Assembly (NCBI RefSeq): GCF_024181225.1 | Contig: NZ_CP051198.1 | Location: 1,550,001-1,614,000, forward strand | From: Treponema sp. OMZ 787 | GTDB taxonomy: Bacteria > Spirochaetota > Spirochaetia > Treponematales > Treponemataceae | Length of the DNA: 64,000 nt | Reading direction: 5' to 3' | In this document: positions 45,054 through 53,293 of the stretch, one piece after another | Numbering within the stretch: the first letter of the stretch is position 1 | Layout: each line of letters begins with the position of its first letter | Notes under the pieces: generated by a model | Database searches by the model: none | What the model was told of the DNA's origin: nothing | What the model saw: only the letters and a program-made list of their open reading frames with translations | Program-made: the position numbers and the translations under genes

Positions 45054-45677
45054 ATGAATGCAAATTTTAAGCCCTCGATTGTTACAGTTTTTGTTCCGCT
45101 TTTTGCAGCCCTTATTGCCGTAAGCGGTTTTATTGCCTTTCCTCTTCCCGGAACTCCGGTTCCCATAGTGCTTCAAAACATGATGCCTATTTTGGCATCG
45201 GGACTTTTGGGAGGGCTTTATGGGACGGCTTCAACTGCAATTTTTTTAGCTGCCGGCTTATTAGGGCTTCCCGTTTTTTCGGGGGGAAGAGGCGGTTTAG
45301 CCCATCTTTTAGGGCCGACGGGAGGTTTTTTAATAGGCTACCTTGCAGCAGCCGCTTTTTTAATTCTTTTTTTTCGAAAGCCGGGTGCCAAGGACTTAGG
45401 TTTTTCTGGTAAGAATACCGGTAAGAATACCGGCACTTTTATCGATTTTAAGTTTATAAACTACTTAAAAATACTTGCAGCTTCTTTTTCGGGCTTTGCC
45501 CTTATCTATGTTTTTGGGATAGCAAGATTTATGCAGCTTACTCAGAGGGGGCTTTTTGAGGCTTTGAGTCTTGCCTGCATTCCTTATTTACCGGGGGATT
45601 TTATCAAGATGATCTTGGTTTCCTTTTTGATTTACAAGCTAAGACCAGTTTCTGCAAGGTATTTTTCAAACACCTAA
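45054..45677 (+). CDS. bioY: Biotin ECF transporter substrate-binding subunit BioY
   Basis: BioY binds biotin in the membrane. The 207-residue protein begins with a helix, then GFIAFPLPGTPVPIVLQNM, PILASGLLGGLYGTAS, and the signature GLPVFSGGRGGLAHLLGPTGGFLIGYL. There are about six helices. A 12-base tandem duplication (GGTAAGAATACC twice, 45408-45431) adds GKNTGKNT to a cytoplasmic loop. GGAG precedes the ATG. It is followed by the energy-coupling genes, so all three parts of the transporter are present. Confidence 0.95.
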   Translation: MNANFKPSIVTVFVPLFAALIAVSGFIAFPLPGTPVPIVLQNMMPILASGLLGGLYGTASTAIFLAAGLLGLPVFSGGRGGLAHLLGPTGGFLIGYLAAAAFLILFFRKPGAKDLGFSGKNTGKNTGTFIDFKFINYLKILAASFSGFALIYVFGIARFMQLTQRGLFEALSLACIPYLPGDFIKMILVSFLIYKLRPVSARYFSNT

Positions 45678-45697
45678 TCTTAAACTTAGATAAAATT

Positions 45698-46438
45698 ATG
45701 AGTGAAGAAATTATAAGCTTAAAGAATATAACAAAGACCTTTGTTCAAAATTCCTTTGACGGGGTGTTTAATTTTAAGGCCTTGGATGATGTTTCTTTAA
45801 GCGTTTTTAAGGGGGAGCTCCTTCTTATTTCGGGTGCAAACGGTTCGGGAAAGACCCTCCTCATGTCGATTATTGCAGGGCTTGTAAGGCCCTCATCGGG
45901 ACTTGTTGAGGTAAAAGAAAGATGCGGCATAGTTTTTCAAGATTCCGGCTTGCAGATTTTGGGCGAAACACCTGAAGAGGATATTTTATTCGGGTTAAAA
46001 AATATAAAACTTCCGAAAGAGGAAAGAAACAAAAGGCTGGAGGAGGCTTTAGAAAAAACAGGCCTAACAGATAGGAGGTATTATTCTTCCCGCTCCTTGT
46101 CGGGAGGAGAAAAAAGGCGGCTTTGCGTTGCAGGAATTTTGGCGATGAAGTTTCCCGTTATCATCTTTGATGAACCCTATGCGAATTTGGATTATGATGG
46201 GGTAGTGCAGGTTAATGCTCTTATTAAAGAATTAAAGGCTGAAAATTATACGATTCTTCTTTTAAGTCATGAGCTTGAAAAATGCTATGCCCTTGCCGAC
46301 AGGTTTTTGGTTCTTCATCGCGGAAAAAAAGTTTTTGACGGGCTGCCTGATGAGGGCCTAAATCAAAACTTAAAAGACTGGAGCATAAGACCTCCTCTTT
46401 TTTCATACACAAAAAGGGAGGATTTGATTTGGATATAA
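45698..46438 (+). CDS. bioM: Energy-coupling factor ATPase (BioM/EcfA type)
   Basis: This ABC ATPase powers biotin uptake with BioN and BioY. Walker A GANGSGKT is near residue 47, the Q-loop reads IVFQDSGLQILGETPEEDILFGL (typical of ECF ATPases), the signature is SLSGGEKRRLCVAG, Walker B is VIIFDEPYANLD, and the switch histidine is in LLSHELE. The 246 residues are normal. It begins 20 bases after bioY with a weak ribosome site and overlaps bioN by ten bases. Confidence 0.92.
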   Translation: MSEEIISLKNITKTFVQNSFDGVFNFKALDDVSLSVFKGELLLISGANGSGKTLLMSIIAGLVRPSSGLVEVKERCGIVFQDSGLQILGETPEEDILFGLKNIKLPKEERNKRLEEALEKTGLTDRRYYSSRSLSGGEKRRLCVAGILAMKFPVIIFDEPYANLDYDGVVQVNALIKELKAENYTILLLSHELEKCYALADRFLVLHRGKKVFDGLPDEGLNQNLKDWSIRPPLFSYTKREDLIWI

Positions 46439-47022
46439 GACCCTTATTTTCTTATAGGAGGGGAACGAGTTTTTTACATAGGATGTCCCCCCTTTTTAAA
46501 TTGCTTTTTCTTTTCGGGTTTACAGCCCTCATTTTTTTCTTTCCTAATTATGTGCAGGTTTATTCGGTCTTTTTTATTTTACTTGCCCGTTTTATAGGTT
46601 TTTCGCTTTTGGATCAATTAAGGGATTTAAAACCCATCATACCTTATTGCCTGCTTCTGGTAAGCCTTCATATTTTTTCTCTCCTTTTAAAAACGGAAAG
46701 CGACATAAAGGACTCAGGTTTTCTTATTTTAAAACTCATTGCCCTTATGCAGTTAAGCTCCCTTTTTTTTAATACCACAACTTCGCTTCAATTAAAAGAG
46801 ACACTGGAAAAAATTCTACCCTTTCGGACGGCCGCTTTGCTTTCGCTTTTTTTGTTTTTTATTCCTCTTTTGTTTTCCATTTGGACAAAGCTCGACTATG
46901 CATGGAAGGCAAGGGGAGGAAAAAAAGGCCTTTTAAAATTTTTTAAACTCCTTCCGATTTTTATCTCTGAAGCTATGTACAAAGGAGAAAAGCTGATGTA
47001 TGGATTGAAAAATAGAACATAA
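46429..47022 (+). CDS. bioN: Energy-coupling factor transmembrane protein (BioN/EcfT type)
   Basis: This is the transmembrane coupling subunit, with about five helices. The coupling motif typical of EcfT, an Ala-Arg-Gly segment, is visible as DYAWKARGGKKG near residue 165. The start is a TTG at 46429 inside the bioM end, with GGGAGG seven bases upstream. It is 197 residues, near the size of short BioN proteins, and closes the bioYMN operon. Confidence 0.88.
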   Translation: MDIRPLFSYRRGTSFLHRMSPLFKLLFLFGFTALIFFFPNYVQVYSVFFILLARFIGFSLLDQLRDLKPIIPYCLLLVSLHIFSLLLKTESDIKDSGFLILKLIALMQLSSLFFNTTTSLQLKETLEKILPFRTAALLSLFLFFIPLLFSIWTKLDYAWKARGGKKGLLKFFKLLPIFISEAMYKGEKLMYGLKNRT

Positions 47023-47038
47023 TCGAATACAAAAATGA

Positions 47039-47067
47039 TTGACAGAAACTTATAATTATCTTATAAT
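47039..47067 (+). promoter_or_regulatory. Promoter of the toxin-antitoxin pair
   Basis: TTGACA (47039-47044) and TATAAT (47062-47067) are exact consensus with a 17-base spacer. The toxin ATG at 47074 follows the -10 by six bases and no Shine-Dalgarno is visible. Confidence 0.75.
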
Positions 47068-47073
47068 AAAACA

Positions 47074-47328
47074 ATGATATCGATTCGATGGAGCCGTAAA
47101 GCTTCAAAACAACTTGATAAAATACAAAAAACCGATAAGAAACAGATTCTTGAAGCTGTTGATACTTTATCCGGTTTTCCTTATGTTTTAAATGTAAAAG
47201 CATTAAGTAATCACAAATATGATTATCGGTTGCGTGTCGGTAGATATAGGATTCTGTTTAATCACATTGAGAAAATACATATACTATCAATCGAGGAGGT
47301 AAAAAAAAGAGATGACAACACCTATTGA
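47074..47328 (+). CDS. RelE/ParE-type toxin, 84 aa
   Basis: The small basic protein has the family pattern IRWSRKASKQLDKIQKTDKKQIL followed by VKALSNHKYDYRLRVGRYRILFN, with the arginine-rich beta hairpin used by RelE toxins to cut ribosome-bound mRNA. It is the first gene of the pair and overlaps the antitoxin start by 17 bases, an order seen in HigBA-type modules. RelE versus ParE target (mRNA versus gyrase) cannot be told from reading. The promoter is directly upstream and the mRNA is probably leaderless. Confidence 0.88.
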   Translation: MISIRWSRKASKQLDKIQKTDKKQILEAVDTLSGFPYVLNVKALSNHKYDYRLRVGRYRILFNHIEKIHILSIEEVKKRDDNTY

Positions 47329-47659
47329 TGTTCAATTTATAGCGGGAAAAGACGGAAAACCTGAGTATGCGGTTATCCCTTTTAAAGCTTTTCAAGCATT
47401 ATGTAATCATAAGGTAAGAGAATTTAACGAAAAAGAAACAATCCCGCATGAAGTAATAAAAAAAATACATTTGGAAGATATGAGTTCTATTCAGGCATGG
47501 CGTGAATACTTAAACTTTACACAAACTGAAATTGCCGAAAAAATGGGAATAAGCCAAGCTGCTTATAGTCAAATGGAAACCTCAAAAAAGAATCGAAAAG
47601 CAACTCTGGAAAAAATAGCACAAGCGATGAATATTGACTATTTGCAATTACGAATATGA
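47312..47659 (+). CDS. Antitoxin with Phd-like N-terminus and XRE helix-turn-helix, 115 aa
   Basis: The C-terminal part (about residues 65-110) is an XRE/Cro helix-turn-helix (WREYLNFTQTEIAEKMGISQAAYSQMET). The N-terminal part reads VQFIAGKDGKPEYAVIPFKAFQAL, which resembles the Phd/YefM antitoxin pattern (x-D-x-x-G-K-P-x-x-A-V-x-P). It thus joins two antitoxin modules. AGGAGG lies upstream of the ATG. It should bind the toxin and repress the operon at the promoter. Confidence 0.85.
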   Translation: MTTPIDVQFIAGKDGKPEYAVIPFKAFQALCNHKVREFNEKETIPHEVIKKIHLEDMSSIQAWREYLNFTQTEIAEKMGISQAAYSQMETSKKNRKATLEKIAQAMNIDYLQLRI

Positions 47660-47681
47660 TTTTTATGTATTTACTGCATAG

Positions 47682-47710
47682 TTGACGGCTTAGCTCTTAT
47701 TTTGTATAAT
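47682..47710 (+). promoter_or_regulatory. Promoter of def-fmt, adjacent to the ATG
   Basis: TTGACG (47682-47687) and TATAAT (47705-47710) are 17 bases apart. The def ATG at 47719 follows eight bases after the -10 with no Shine-Dalgarno. Confidence 0.72.
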
Positions 47711-47718
47711 TATATTCT

Positions 47719-48228
47719 ATGAAAGTATTACATTTAGGTGAAGAAACTTTGAGAGAGGTGTCTAAGCCGGTTGAAAAAATAGATGAAAATATTAGAAGCT
47801 TAATAGACGAAATGTTTGTTACCGTCAAAAAAGAAAACGGTATAGGCTTGGCCGCTCCTCAGGTAGGAGAAAACATACGGCTTTTTATAGTATTTATAGA
47901 TGATCAAAAATATGTTTTTATAAATCCCGAAATTATCGAAACCTCTCAGGAAATGTGTGTGATGGAAGAGGGCTGTTTGAGTATACCAAAGGTCTACGAT
48001 GATGTTATGCGCCCGTCTTCGGTAAAGGTTCAGTTTTTAAACATTGACGGCAAAATAAAAACCATAGAGGCTTCAGGCCTTCTTGCAAGGGTAATTCAGC
48101 ATGAAAATGACCACTTAAACGGGGTTCTTTTTATTGACCGTTTAAGCGAAGAAAAAAAAGCCGAAGCTATCGAAAAGTTTGAGCACAAAAAAGCTCTTTT
48201 TTCAAAAAAGAGGATCCGCCTGAGATGA
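47719..48228 (+). CDS. def: Peptide deformylase
   Basis: The metalloenzyme removes the formyl group from new proteins. All three family motifs are present: GIGLAAPQVG near residue 44, EEGCLSIP near residue 89 (metal-binding Cys), and QHENDHLNG near residue 131 (metal-binding histidines). The length of 169 residues is normal. The stop overlaps the fmt start by four bases. The pairing of def and fmt is typical. Confidence 0.97.
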   Translation: MKVLHLGEETLREVSKPVEKIDENIRSLIDEMFVTVKKENGIGLAAPQVGENIRLFIVFIDDQKYVFINPEIIETSQEMCVMEEGCLSIPKVYDDVMRPSSVKVQFLNIDGKIKTIEASGLLARVIQHENDHLNGVLFIDRLSEEKKAEAIEKFEHKKALFSKKRIRLR

Positions 48229-49190
48229 GAATCCTTTTTGCAGGAACTCCTTCCTGTGCTGTGCCGGCATTAAATCTTCTTGCTCGCGAATTTGACCTTT
48301 GCGGAGTTTTGACCAATCCTCCGGCCCCGTCAGGGCGGAATAAAAAAATGCAGGATTCCGATGCAGCTCTTGCTGTAAAAGAGCTTATAAAAGAAGGTGT
48401 TCTGCCTGAAGATTTTCCTATTTTAACACCTCAAAAACTAGATGATAATTTTAGAAAAGAACTCGCAGCTTTAAAGCCTGACCTTTTGGTTTGTTTTGCC
48501 TACGGTAAAATTTTCGGGCCTAAGACCATGGCTCTTTTCCCGATGGGCGGAATAAATATTCATCCGTCCCTTTTGCCAAGATGGAGGGGCTGTGCTCCCG
48601 TTCCTGCCGCTATTATGGCCGGCGATAAACTTACCGGAATTACTATTCAAACTCTTGCCCAAAAAACCGATTGCGGCAATATTTTGGGACAGGTTGAAAT
48701 TCCTTTAAATAATTCGGAAACTACAGAGAGCCTTTTAGCTGATTGTTCGAACAAGTGCTGTCCTCTTTTGAGGGAAGTACTTTCAGATTTTGAAAATAAA
48801 TTAAAACTGGCGGCACCTCAGGATGAGTCAAAAGCTCTTTATTGTTCTATGCTTAAAAAAGAGGATGGACTAATAGATTGGTCAAGATCGGCTCAAGAAA
48901 TAGAAAGAAAGATAAGGGCTTTTACCCCATGGCCGGGATGCTTTAGTTTTAAAAATAACGAAAAAATAAATATAATTGAAGCTCATGTATATGATGAGTC
49001 AAACGAAATGACAAAAGATAAAAAATTTGGTACAATACTTGGTGCCGATAAAAAACACGGTATTTTAACTCAAACAGGAAACGGAATATTGGCAGTTTCG
49101 GTATTACAAAAACAAGCCAAGAAAAAGCTTGCATGGAAAGATTTTTTAAACGGTTCTCCAGATTTTTTGGAAGGCAGTTTTGAAACATAA
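48225..49190 (+). CDS. fmt: Methionyl-tRNA formyltransferase
   Basis: The enzyme formylates initiator methionyl-tRNA. The N-terminal Rossmann-like domain opens MRILFAGTPSCAVPALNLL, and the active-site region reads GINIHPSLLPRWRGCAPVPAAIMAGD with the catalytic Asn/His set. The C-terminal OB-type domain starts near residue 205 (WSRSAQEIERKIRAFTPWPG). The 321 residues are normal. It is coupled to def by a four-base overlap. Confidence 0.97.
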   Translation: MRILFAGTPSCAVPALNLLAREFDLCGVLTNPPAPSGRNKKMQDSDAALAVKELIKEGVLPEDFPILTPQKLDDNFRKELAALKPDLLVCFAYGKIFGPKTMALFPMGGINIHPSLLPRWRGCAPVPAAIMAGDKLTGITIQTLAQKTDCGNILGQVEIPLNNSETTESLLADCSNKCCPLLREVLSDFENKLKLAAPQDESKALYCSMLKKEDGLIDWSRSAQEIERKIRAFTPWPGCFSFKNNEKINIIEAHVYDESNEMTKDKKFGTILGADKKHGILTQTGNGILAVSVLQKQAKKKLAWKDFLNGSPDFLEGSFET

Positions 49191-49216
49191 ATTTTAATAT
49201 ATGGATGGTGTAATCA

Positions 49217-50209
49217 ATGGGTCTTGGTAATCTTGCAGACAGTATAGAAAGTAACGGAAAAGTCATAATCATCACTTCTTTAGTAATGCTTGTGTTTTTT
49301 GTTCTAATTTCTACAATAGTGTTTTTTATATCGGTAAAAACTGCCGATCAAGTTTTAGTTCCAAATATTGAAGGTGAAAAATTTGAAGATGCGGTTCTTA
49401 AACTTCAAGTTAAAGAACTCTATCCCCGCCTTCAGTTAAGGTTTTCGGATAATCCCGAAGATGCCGGAAAGGTTTTGGAACAAAGCCCTCCTGCCGGAAC
49501 TATAGTTAAAGCCGGAAAAAGAATCAATTTGATTGTAAGCAGCGGAGCAGTTTTAGATAGGGTAGAAAACTATGTGGGAAAAACCTTATCCGATGTGCAG
49601 CAGCATTTTGCATCCTTGTTTACGGCAGGCCGTAAACAGTTGATTTCGATAAAAGAACCTATTATGTACAAATCGAGCTCAATTCCTGCAGGAACGATTT
49701 TGGAGCAAAATCCTGCTCCGGATACAAAGATTTCGGATGGCGTTTTTATAGAATTCATTGTAAGTAAGGGGCCTGAGAATGAAAAGGTTTCTGCTCCAAA
49801 TATGGATGGGGCTAAACTTAAAGACATTTACTCCGCAATATCTCAAAGTAAAATTTTGTTTATAATAAAAACAGAAACAAACTCGTCTATTGATGCTCCT
49901 TTAGTTGTAAGCCAAAGCATTCCTCAAGATTCATCTGTAGACGCTTATTCTCAAATAGAATTAGGTATGCAATTTCCGGAGTCGACAGAAAAGGTAATAT
50001 ACGGTGTTTATTCGCCTGTTTTACCTAAATATCCTTATCCCGTAAAAGTTGTAGTTGATGCCGTATATCCCGACGGAAAAAGAACGGAGCTTGTAAGTTT
50101 TGATCATCAGGGGGGAAGGTGCGATATTCCTTACGGCCTTCCTCAAGGTACGGTACTTGTTCTTACCGTATTAAATAAACAGGTTCAAATGTTTGAAGTA
50201 AAACAGTAA
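49217..50209 (+). CDS. Membrane-anchored PASTA-domain protein without kinase domain, 330 aa
   Basis: A membrane helix (VIIITSLVMLVFFVLISTIVFFI) at residues 17-42 is followed by three PASTA-like domains: VPNIEGEKFEDAVLKL...LEQSPPAGTIVKAGKRINLIVS, then VENYVGKTLSDVQQHF...LEQNPAPDTKISDGVFIEFIVS, then APNMDGAKLKDIYSAI...VVSQSIPQDS. PASTA domains bind peptidoglycan fragments, usually on Ser/Thr kinases or penicillin-binding proteins; neither enzyme domain is here. The last 80 residues form a separate beta-rich end. It lies 26 bases after fmt and is probably cotranscribed. A cell-wall sensing or binding role is inferred. Confidence 0.85.
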   Translation: MGLGNLADSIESNGKVIIITSLVMLVFFVLISTIVFFISVKTADQVLVPNIEGEKFEDAVLKLQVKELYPRLQLRFSDNPEDAGKVLEQSPPAGTIVKAGKRINLIVSSGAVLDRVENYVGKTLSDVQQHFASLFTAGRKQLISIKEPIMYKSSSIPAGTILEQNPAPDTKISDGVFIEFIVSKGPENEKVSAPNMDGAKLKDIYSAISQSKILFIIKTETNSSIDAPLVVSQSIPQDSSVDAYSQIELGMQFPESTEKVIYGVYSPVLPKYPYPVKVVVDAVYPDGKRTELVSFDHQGGRCDIPYGLPQGTVLVLTVLNKQVQMFEVKQ

Positions 50210-50271
50210 GTCTTGTAACTAAGGCAGAATTTTTATTTTTGATTATTATATTTAAATAAAGGAGATATAGA

Positions 50272-50991
50272 ATGAATAGAAAAGTTTTAAGTATTTTAAG
50301 CATAATTATGTTTTTAGTTTTTTTGGGTTCATGTAAAACTATACCAAAAAATGATCCTAATTTTTTAGGAGATTTTTCTCCTGTGGAACTAGGAACTCTT
50401 ATAGGAGGTTCAGTTAAACGGACGAAGGAAGAAATAAAACCTACGGATTTTAAATTTATTTTTTTCCCTCGTACAAATATTGTATCAATCAATCATCAAT
50501 TTATGATGATTGACAAGGTTGAAATATTTTTAGATCAAGAAGATAGAGAAATTTTGATTAAGGCAATGGAAACATATTTATCGTCTTTTAATGATCAAAA
50601 TTTAAGTGCTGCTAATGCTAAAAAGCAAGCTTTTTTCGGAAAGACTAAAATACTTATGACATGGGGGCTTTTCGGAGGAGGAGCTCATGAAGCAGAACCT
50701 ACATTAAGAGCCGAATATCAATTATTATCCGAAAATAGACCTTATTTTATTTTGGCAAATGCAACTACTAAGGCTATAGGTGAAAATGATGATGCTAATA
50801 GCCCGGCTTTACGATTAGCCTTTTCTCCGGCTCAGTGTGAGGACTTTATTGAGCTTTTAAAGCAAGAGAATCTTGTTAAAATTGTAGAGAATATGCAACA
50901 AGATTTTGAACGTTTTGAACCTGCAAATAAAAATGAAACCGAAGACGATAAAAATTCTGAAAAAGATAAGGTAAACTACGGCGGGTTTTAA
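50272..50991 (+). CDS. Hypothetical lipoprotein, 239 aa
   Basis: The signal peptide ends in FLVFLGSC, a lipobox, so the mature protein is lipidated at Cys21. The body is mixed alpha/beta with no motif I recognise; EIFLDQEDREILIKAMETYLSSF is a likely helix. The end is charged and repeats Asn/Glu/Lys. AAAGGAG precedes the ATG. It stands alone between the PASTA gene and a bidirectional terminator shared with rpiA. Confidence 0.7.
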   Translation: MNRKVLSILSIIMFLVFLGSCKTIPKNDPNFLGDFSPVELGTLIGGSVKRTKEEIKPTDFKFIFFPRTNIVSINHQFMMIDKVEIFLDQEDREILIKAMETYLSSFNDQNLSAANAKKQAFFGKTKILMTWGLFGGGAHEAEPTLRAEYQLLSENRPYFILANATTKAIGENDDANSPALRLAFSPAQCEDFIELLKQENLVKIVENMQQDFERFEPANKNETEDDKNSEKDKVNYGGF

Positions 50992-51016
50992 ATAATACTT
51001 ATTTTTAACTAAAAAG

Positions 51017-51052
51017 GCCGCAAGAAAAATTACAAAAATTTTTTCTTGCGGC
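51017..51052. terminator. Bidirectional terminator between the lipoprotein gene and rpiA
   Basis: GCCGCAAGAAAAA (51017-51029) pairs with TTTTTCTTGCGGC (51040-51052), flanked by A and T stretches on either side. The two genes converge on it. Confidence 0.8.
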
Positions 51053-51090
51053 TTAGTTTTATATTACAATGACTTAAAGACTTATATATT

Positions 51091-51810
51091 TTATAAGTCT
51101 TCTATACTACCGTCTTTGTCTACAACAAATACTCGAGGTGTATTTTTGGTAAAAAAGCCGTTTTCTACCACACCTGTTATTTTGTTTAAACTTTCTTCTA
51201 AGGCTTTGGGATCTACAACCGCATTATCAGGCCACCTTACATCGATTATAAAATTTCCGTTATCGGTAACTACCGGCCCCATTTTTTTTACACCCTCACG
51301 CAATATAATAGTCAAGCCTTGAGCTTCAAGAGTTTTTGAAATGCTTAAACGGGCTTCAGGTATTATTTCTATCGGAAGCGCAAATCCTTTTCCCATTGAC
51401 TTTACTTTTTTTCTGTCATCGGCAATGACTACAAATTCTTTTGAATTATATGCTATGATTTTTTCTTTTAGCAGGGCGGCTCCGCCTCCCTTTATTAGAT
51501 TTTTATCTGGATCAATTTCGTCTGCTCCGTCTATGGCAAGATCTAAAGAGCCTCCTATTTGCCGGGAGCTTAGAGAATATATAGGGATGCCTAATTTTTC
51601 GCACTCTATTGAGGTTTGAAAACTTGTGGGTACGGCGTAGATATTTTTTAACTTACCTGATGATAATAATTGTGAAATACGGTGTACTGCAGGCATGGCT
51701 GTAGAGCCTGTGCCGAGTCCTATTTTCATTCCGTCAAAAATTTTACCTTCCGAAAAAAGACTGTCTACTGCATGATAAGCAACTCTTTCTTTTAATTGTA
51801 ATGTATCCAT
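51091..51810 (-). CDS. rpiA: Ribose-5-phosphate isomerase A
   Basis: The enzyme interconverts ribose 5-phosphate and ribulose 5-phosphate in the pentose phosphate pathway. Signatures are IGLGTGSTAMPAVHRI near residue 32, SLDLAIDGADEIDPDKNLIKGGGAALLKEKI near residues 78-110 (with the catalytic Asp and Lys), and the C-terminal ENGFFTKNTPRVFVV. The 239 residues are normal. It is last in the minus-strand polA-coaE-SPOR-aroDE-rpiA run; its start overlaps the aroDE stop by one base. Confidence 0.96.
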   Translation of the reverse strand: MDTLQLKERVAYHAVDSLFSEGKIFDGMKIGLGTGSTAMPAVHRISQLLSSGKLKNIYAVPTSFQTSIECEKLGIPIYSLSSRQIGGSLDLAIDGADEIDPDKNLIKGGGAALLKEKIIAYNSKEFVVIADDRKKVKSMGKGFALPIEIIPEARLSISKTLEAQGLTIILREGVKKMGPVVTDNGNFIIDVRWPDNAVVDPKALEESLNKITGVVENGFFTKNTPRVFVVDKDGSIEDL

Positions 51811-53291
51811 TATAAATACTCCTTTCCTGCAAAAGCTTTAAATTGATGATAGGCTTGATATTCCAGCATCTTATATCCATTACAAACCCGGCATCCTGCG
51901 GCTCTTGCTCTTTTTAATAATTTGGTTGTTTCAGGTCTATAGATCAGCTCAAATACCTTTTCTTTTCCAGTAAAGGTATAAAAGCTAAGCGGATCTACAT
52001 CTAAGTTCGGTTCCATGCCTGCATTTGTTGTTTGAATGATCAATTCCGAAAAATTATACAGCTGCTTTATATTTATTGGATCCAAAAGAGCCCATTTAAA
52101 ATTATATTTTTCTGCAATATTTTGAGCCTTCTCCGCAGTGCGGTTAAAAATACAGGCCTTTCCATGCAGAGCTTTAACCACTTGAGCAACAGCCCGGGCA
52201 GCTCCTCCTGCCCCTATAATAGCAACCTTATATCTGCGTAAATCTTTTTCATTTAAAAATTCTATTAAGGCCTGTTCAAAGCCGTCAACATCCGTATTAT
52301 AGCCGAACCATTTTTTGTTTTCGTTTACAAGGGTATTTACGGCTCCGATAAATTTAGAGGCCTCGGATATTGAATTGACGAGCGGTATTATTTCACCCTT
52401 AAAAGGGGCTGTAACCGAAAGACCTTTTATGTTAAGAAGATTTGCAAAGTCCAAGGCATCCTTTGGAGATACTGCCGATATAGGAAGGTAAACCGAATTA
52501 AGATTTTTTCTTTTAAAGCCTGTGTTATGAATCTTTGGACTTAAACTTGTGTTTACATCCTTACCTATCACTCCGTAAATAGTTGTTGCATTATCTATTT
52601 TTGAAAATCCGTATAAATCTTCCAATTTTTCCGGATCTATAAGTTCTTGTTCAAGTTTATTTTTTTTAATATATTCATGAGTAAATGTATATACGATTTG
52701 TGAATTTAATTTCTTGGATAGAATTCGTGAAGCAACTCCGTATGGTCCCATAACCGATACGATATATTCCTGATTTTCTATCAGCTTTGATGCTTTAAAA
52801 AGTTCTGAAACATCGTTTAAAGAATTTGCTCTGAAGGCAAATTTAGGAATGTCTGTTTCGAAGCGTCGTAAGCCTTCCAATGTTTTTACTATGTTTTTTA
52901 CAGGAGATTTAGCATGTAGACTTCTAATTATTTTAATATCAAAGGCTCTTGCCGCTTCTTCGATTCCGGATGAATCAAAATCGCTTTCCAAATCTATATA
53001 AGAAAAATTTTTTATCGGGTTAGTACTTGCAAAGGCAAGTCCTCGTGCAAAGATTGTCATCCTTGCTCCTTCGCCGCCCATAAAATTGCCGCCGTCAGAT
53101 TTTCTCCTAACAGTTAAAATGCATGGTATTCCTGCACGCTCGGGAAAATTTCTTAAATATAGAATTTCACTTTGATTTAGATAATCAACTCGCAACTCTG
53201 CAATATCAATAAGTTTTTTATATTTTTCTAAGGCGGAAAGATTTTTTTCGATTGTTTTTTCTGTTAAAACAAGACATACCTTTGTAGACAT
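51810..53291 (-). CDS. aroDE: Bifunctional 3-dehydroquinate dehydratase / shikimate dehydrogenase (AroDE), 493 aa
   Basis: Residues 1-220 are a type I dehydroquinase (VCLVLTEKT, AELRVDYL, and a Lys in DIPKFAFRAN; the histidine region reads IIRSLHAKSP). Residues about 235-490 are a shikimate dehydrogenase (IYGVIGKDVNTSLSPKIHN, SVTAPFKG with the catalytic Lys, NTDVDGFEQAL, and the NADP loop AIIGAGGAARAV). It carries out steps three and four of the shikimate pathway as a fusion. aroA is at 4151-5518. It starts two bases before the end of the SPOR gene's spacer, so the genes form one transcript. Confidence 0.95.
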   Translation of the reverse strand: MSTKVCLVLTEKTIEKNLSALEKYKKLIDIAELRVDYLNQSEILYLRNFPERAGIPCILTVRRKSDGGNFMGGEGARMTIFARGLAFASTNPIKNFSYIDLESDFDSSGIEEAARAFDIKIIRSLHAKSPVKNIVKTLEGLRRFETDIPKFAFRANSLNDVSELFKASKLIENQEYIVSVMGPYGVASRILSKKLNSQIVYTFTHEYIKKNKLEQELIDPEKLEDLYGFSKIDNATTIYGVIGKDVNTSLSPKIHNTGFKRKNLNSVYLPISAVSPKDALDFANLLNIKGLSVTAPFKGEIIPLVNSISEASKFIGAVNTLVNENKKWFGYNTDVDGFEQALIEFLNEKDLRRYKVAIIGAGGAARAVAQVVKALHGKACIFNRTAEKAQNIAEKYNFKWALLDPINIKQLYNFSELIIQTTNAGMEPNLDVDPLSFYTFTGKEKVFELIYRPETTKLLKRARAAGCRVCNGYKMLEYQAYHQFKAFAGKEYL

Positions 53292-53293
53292 AA

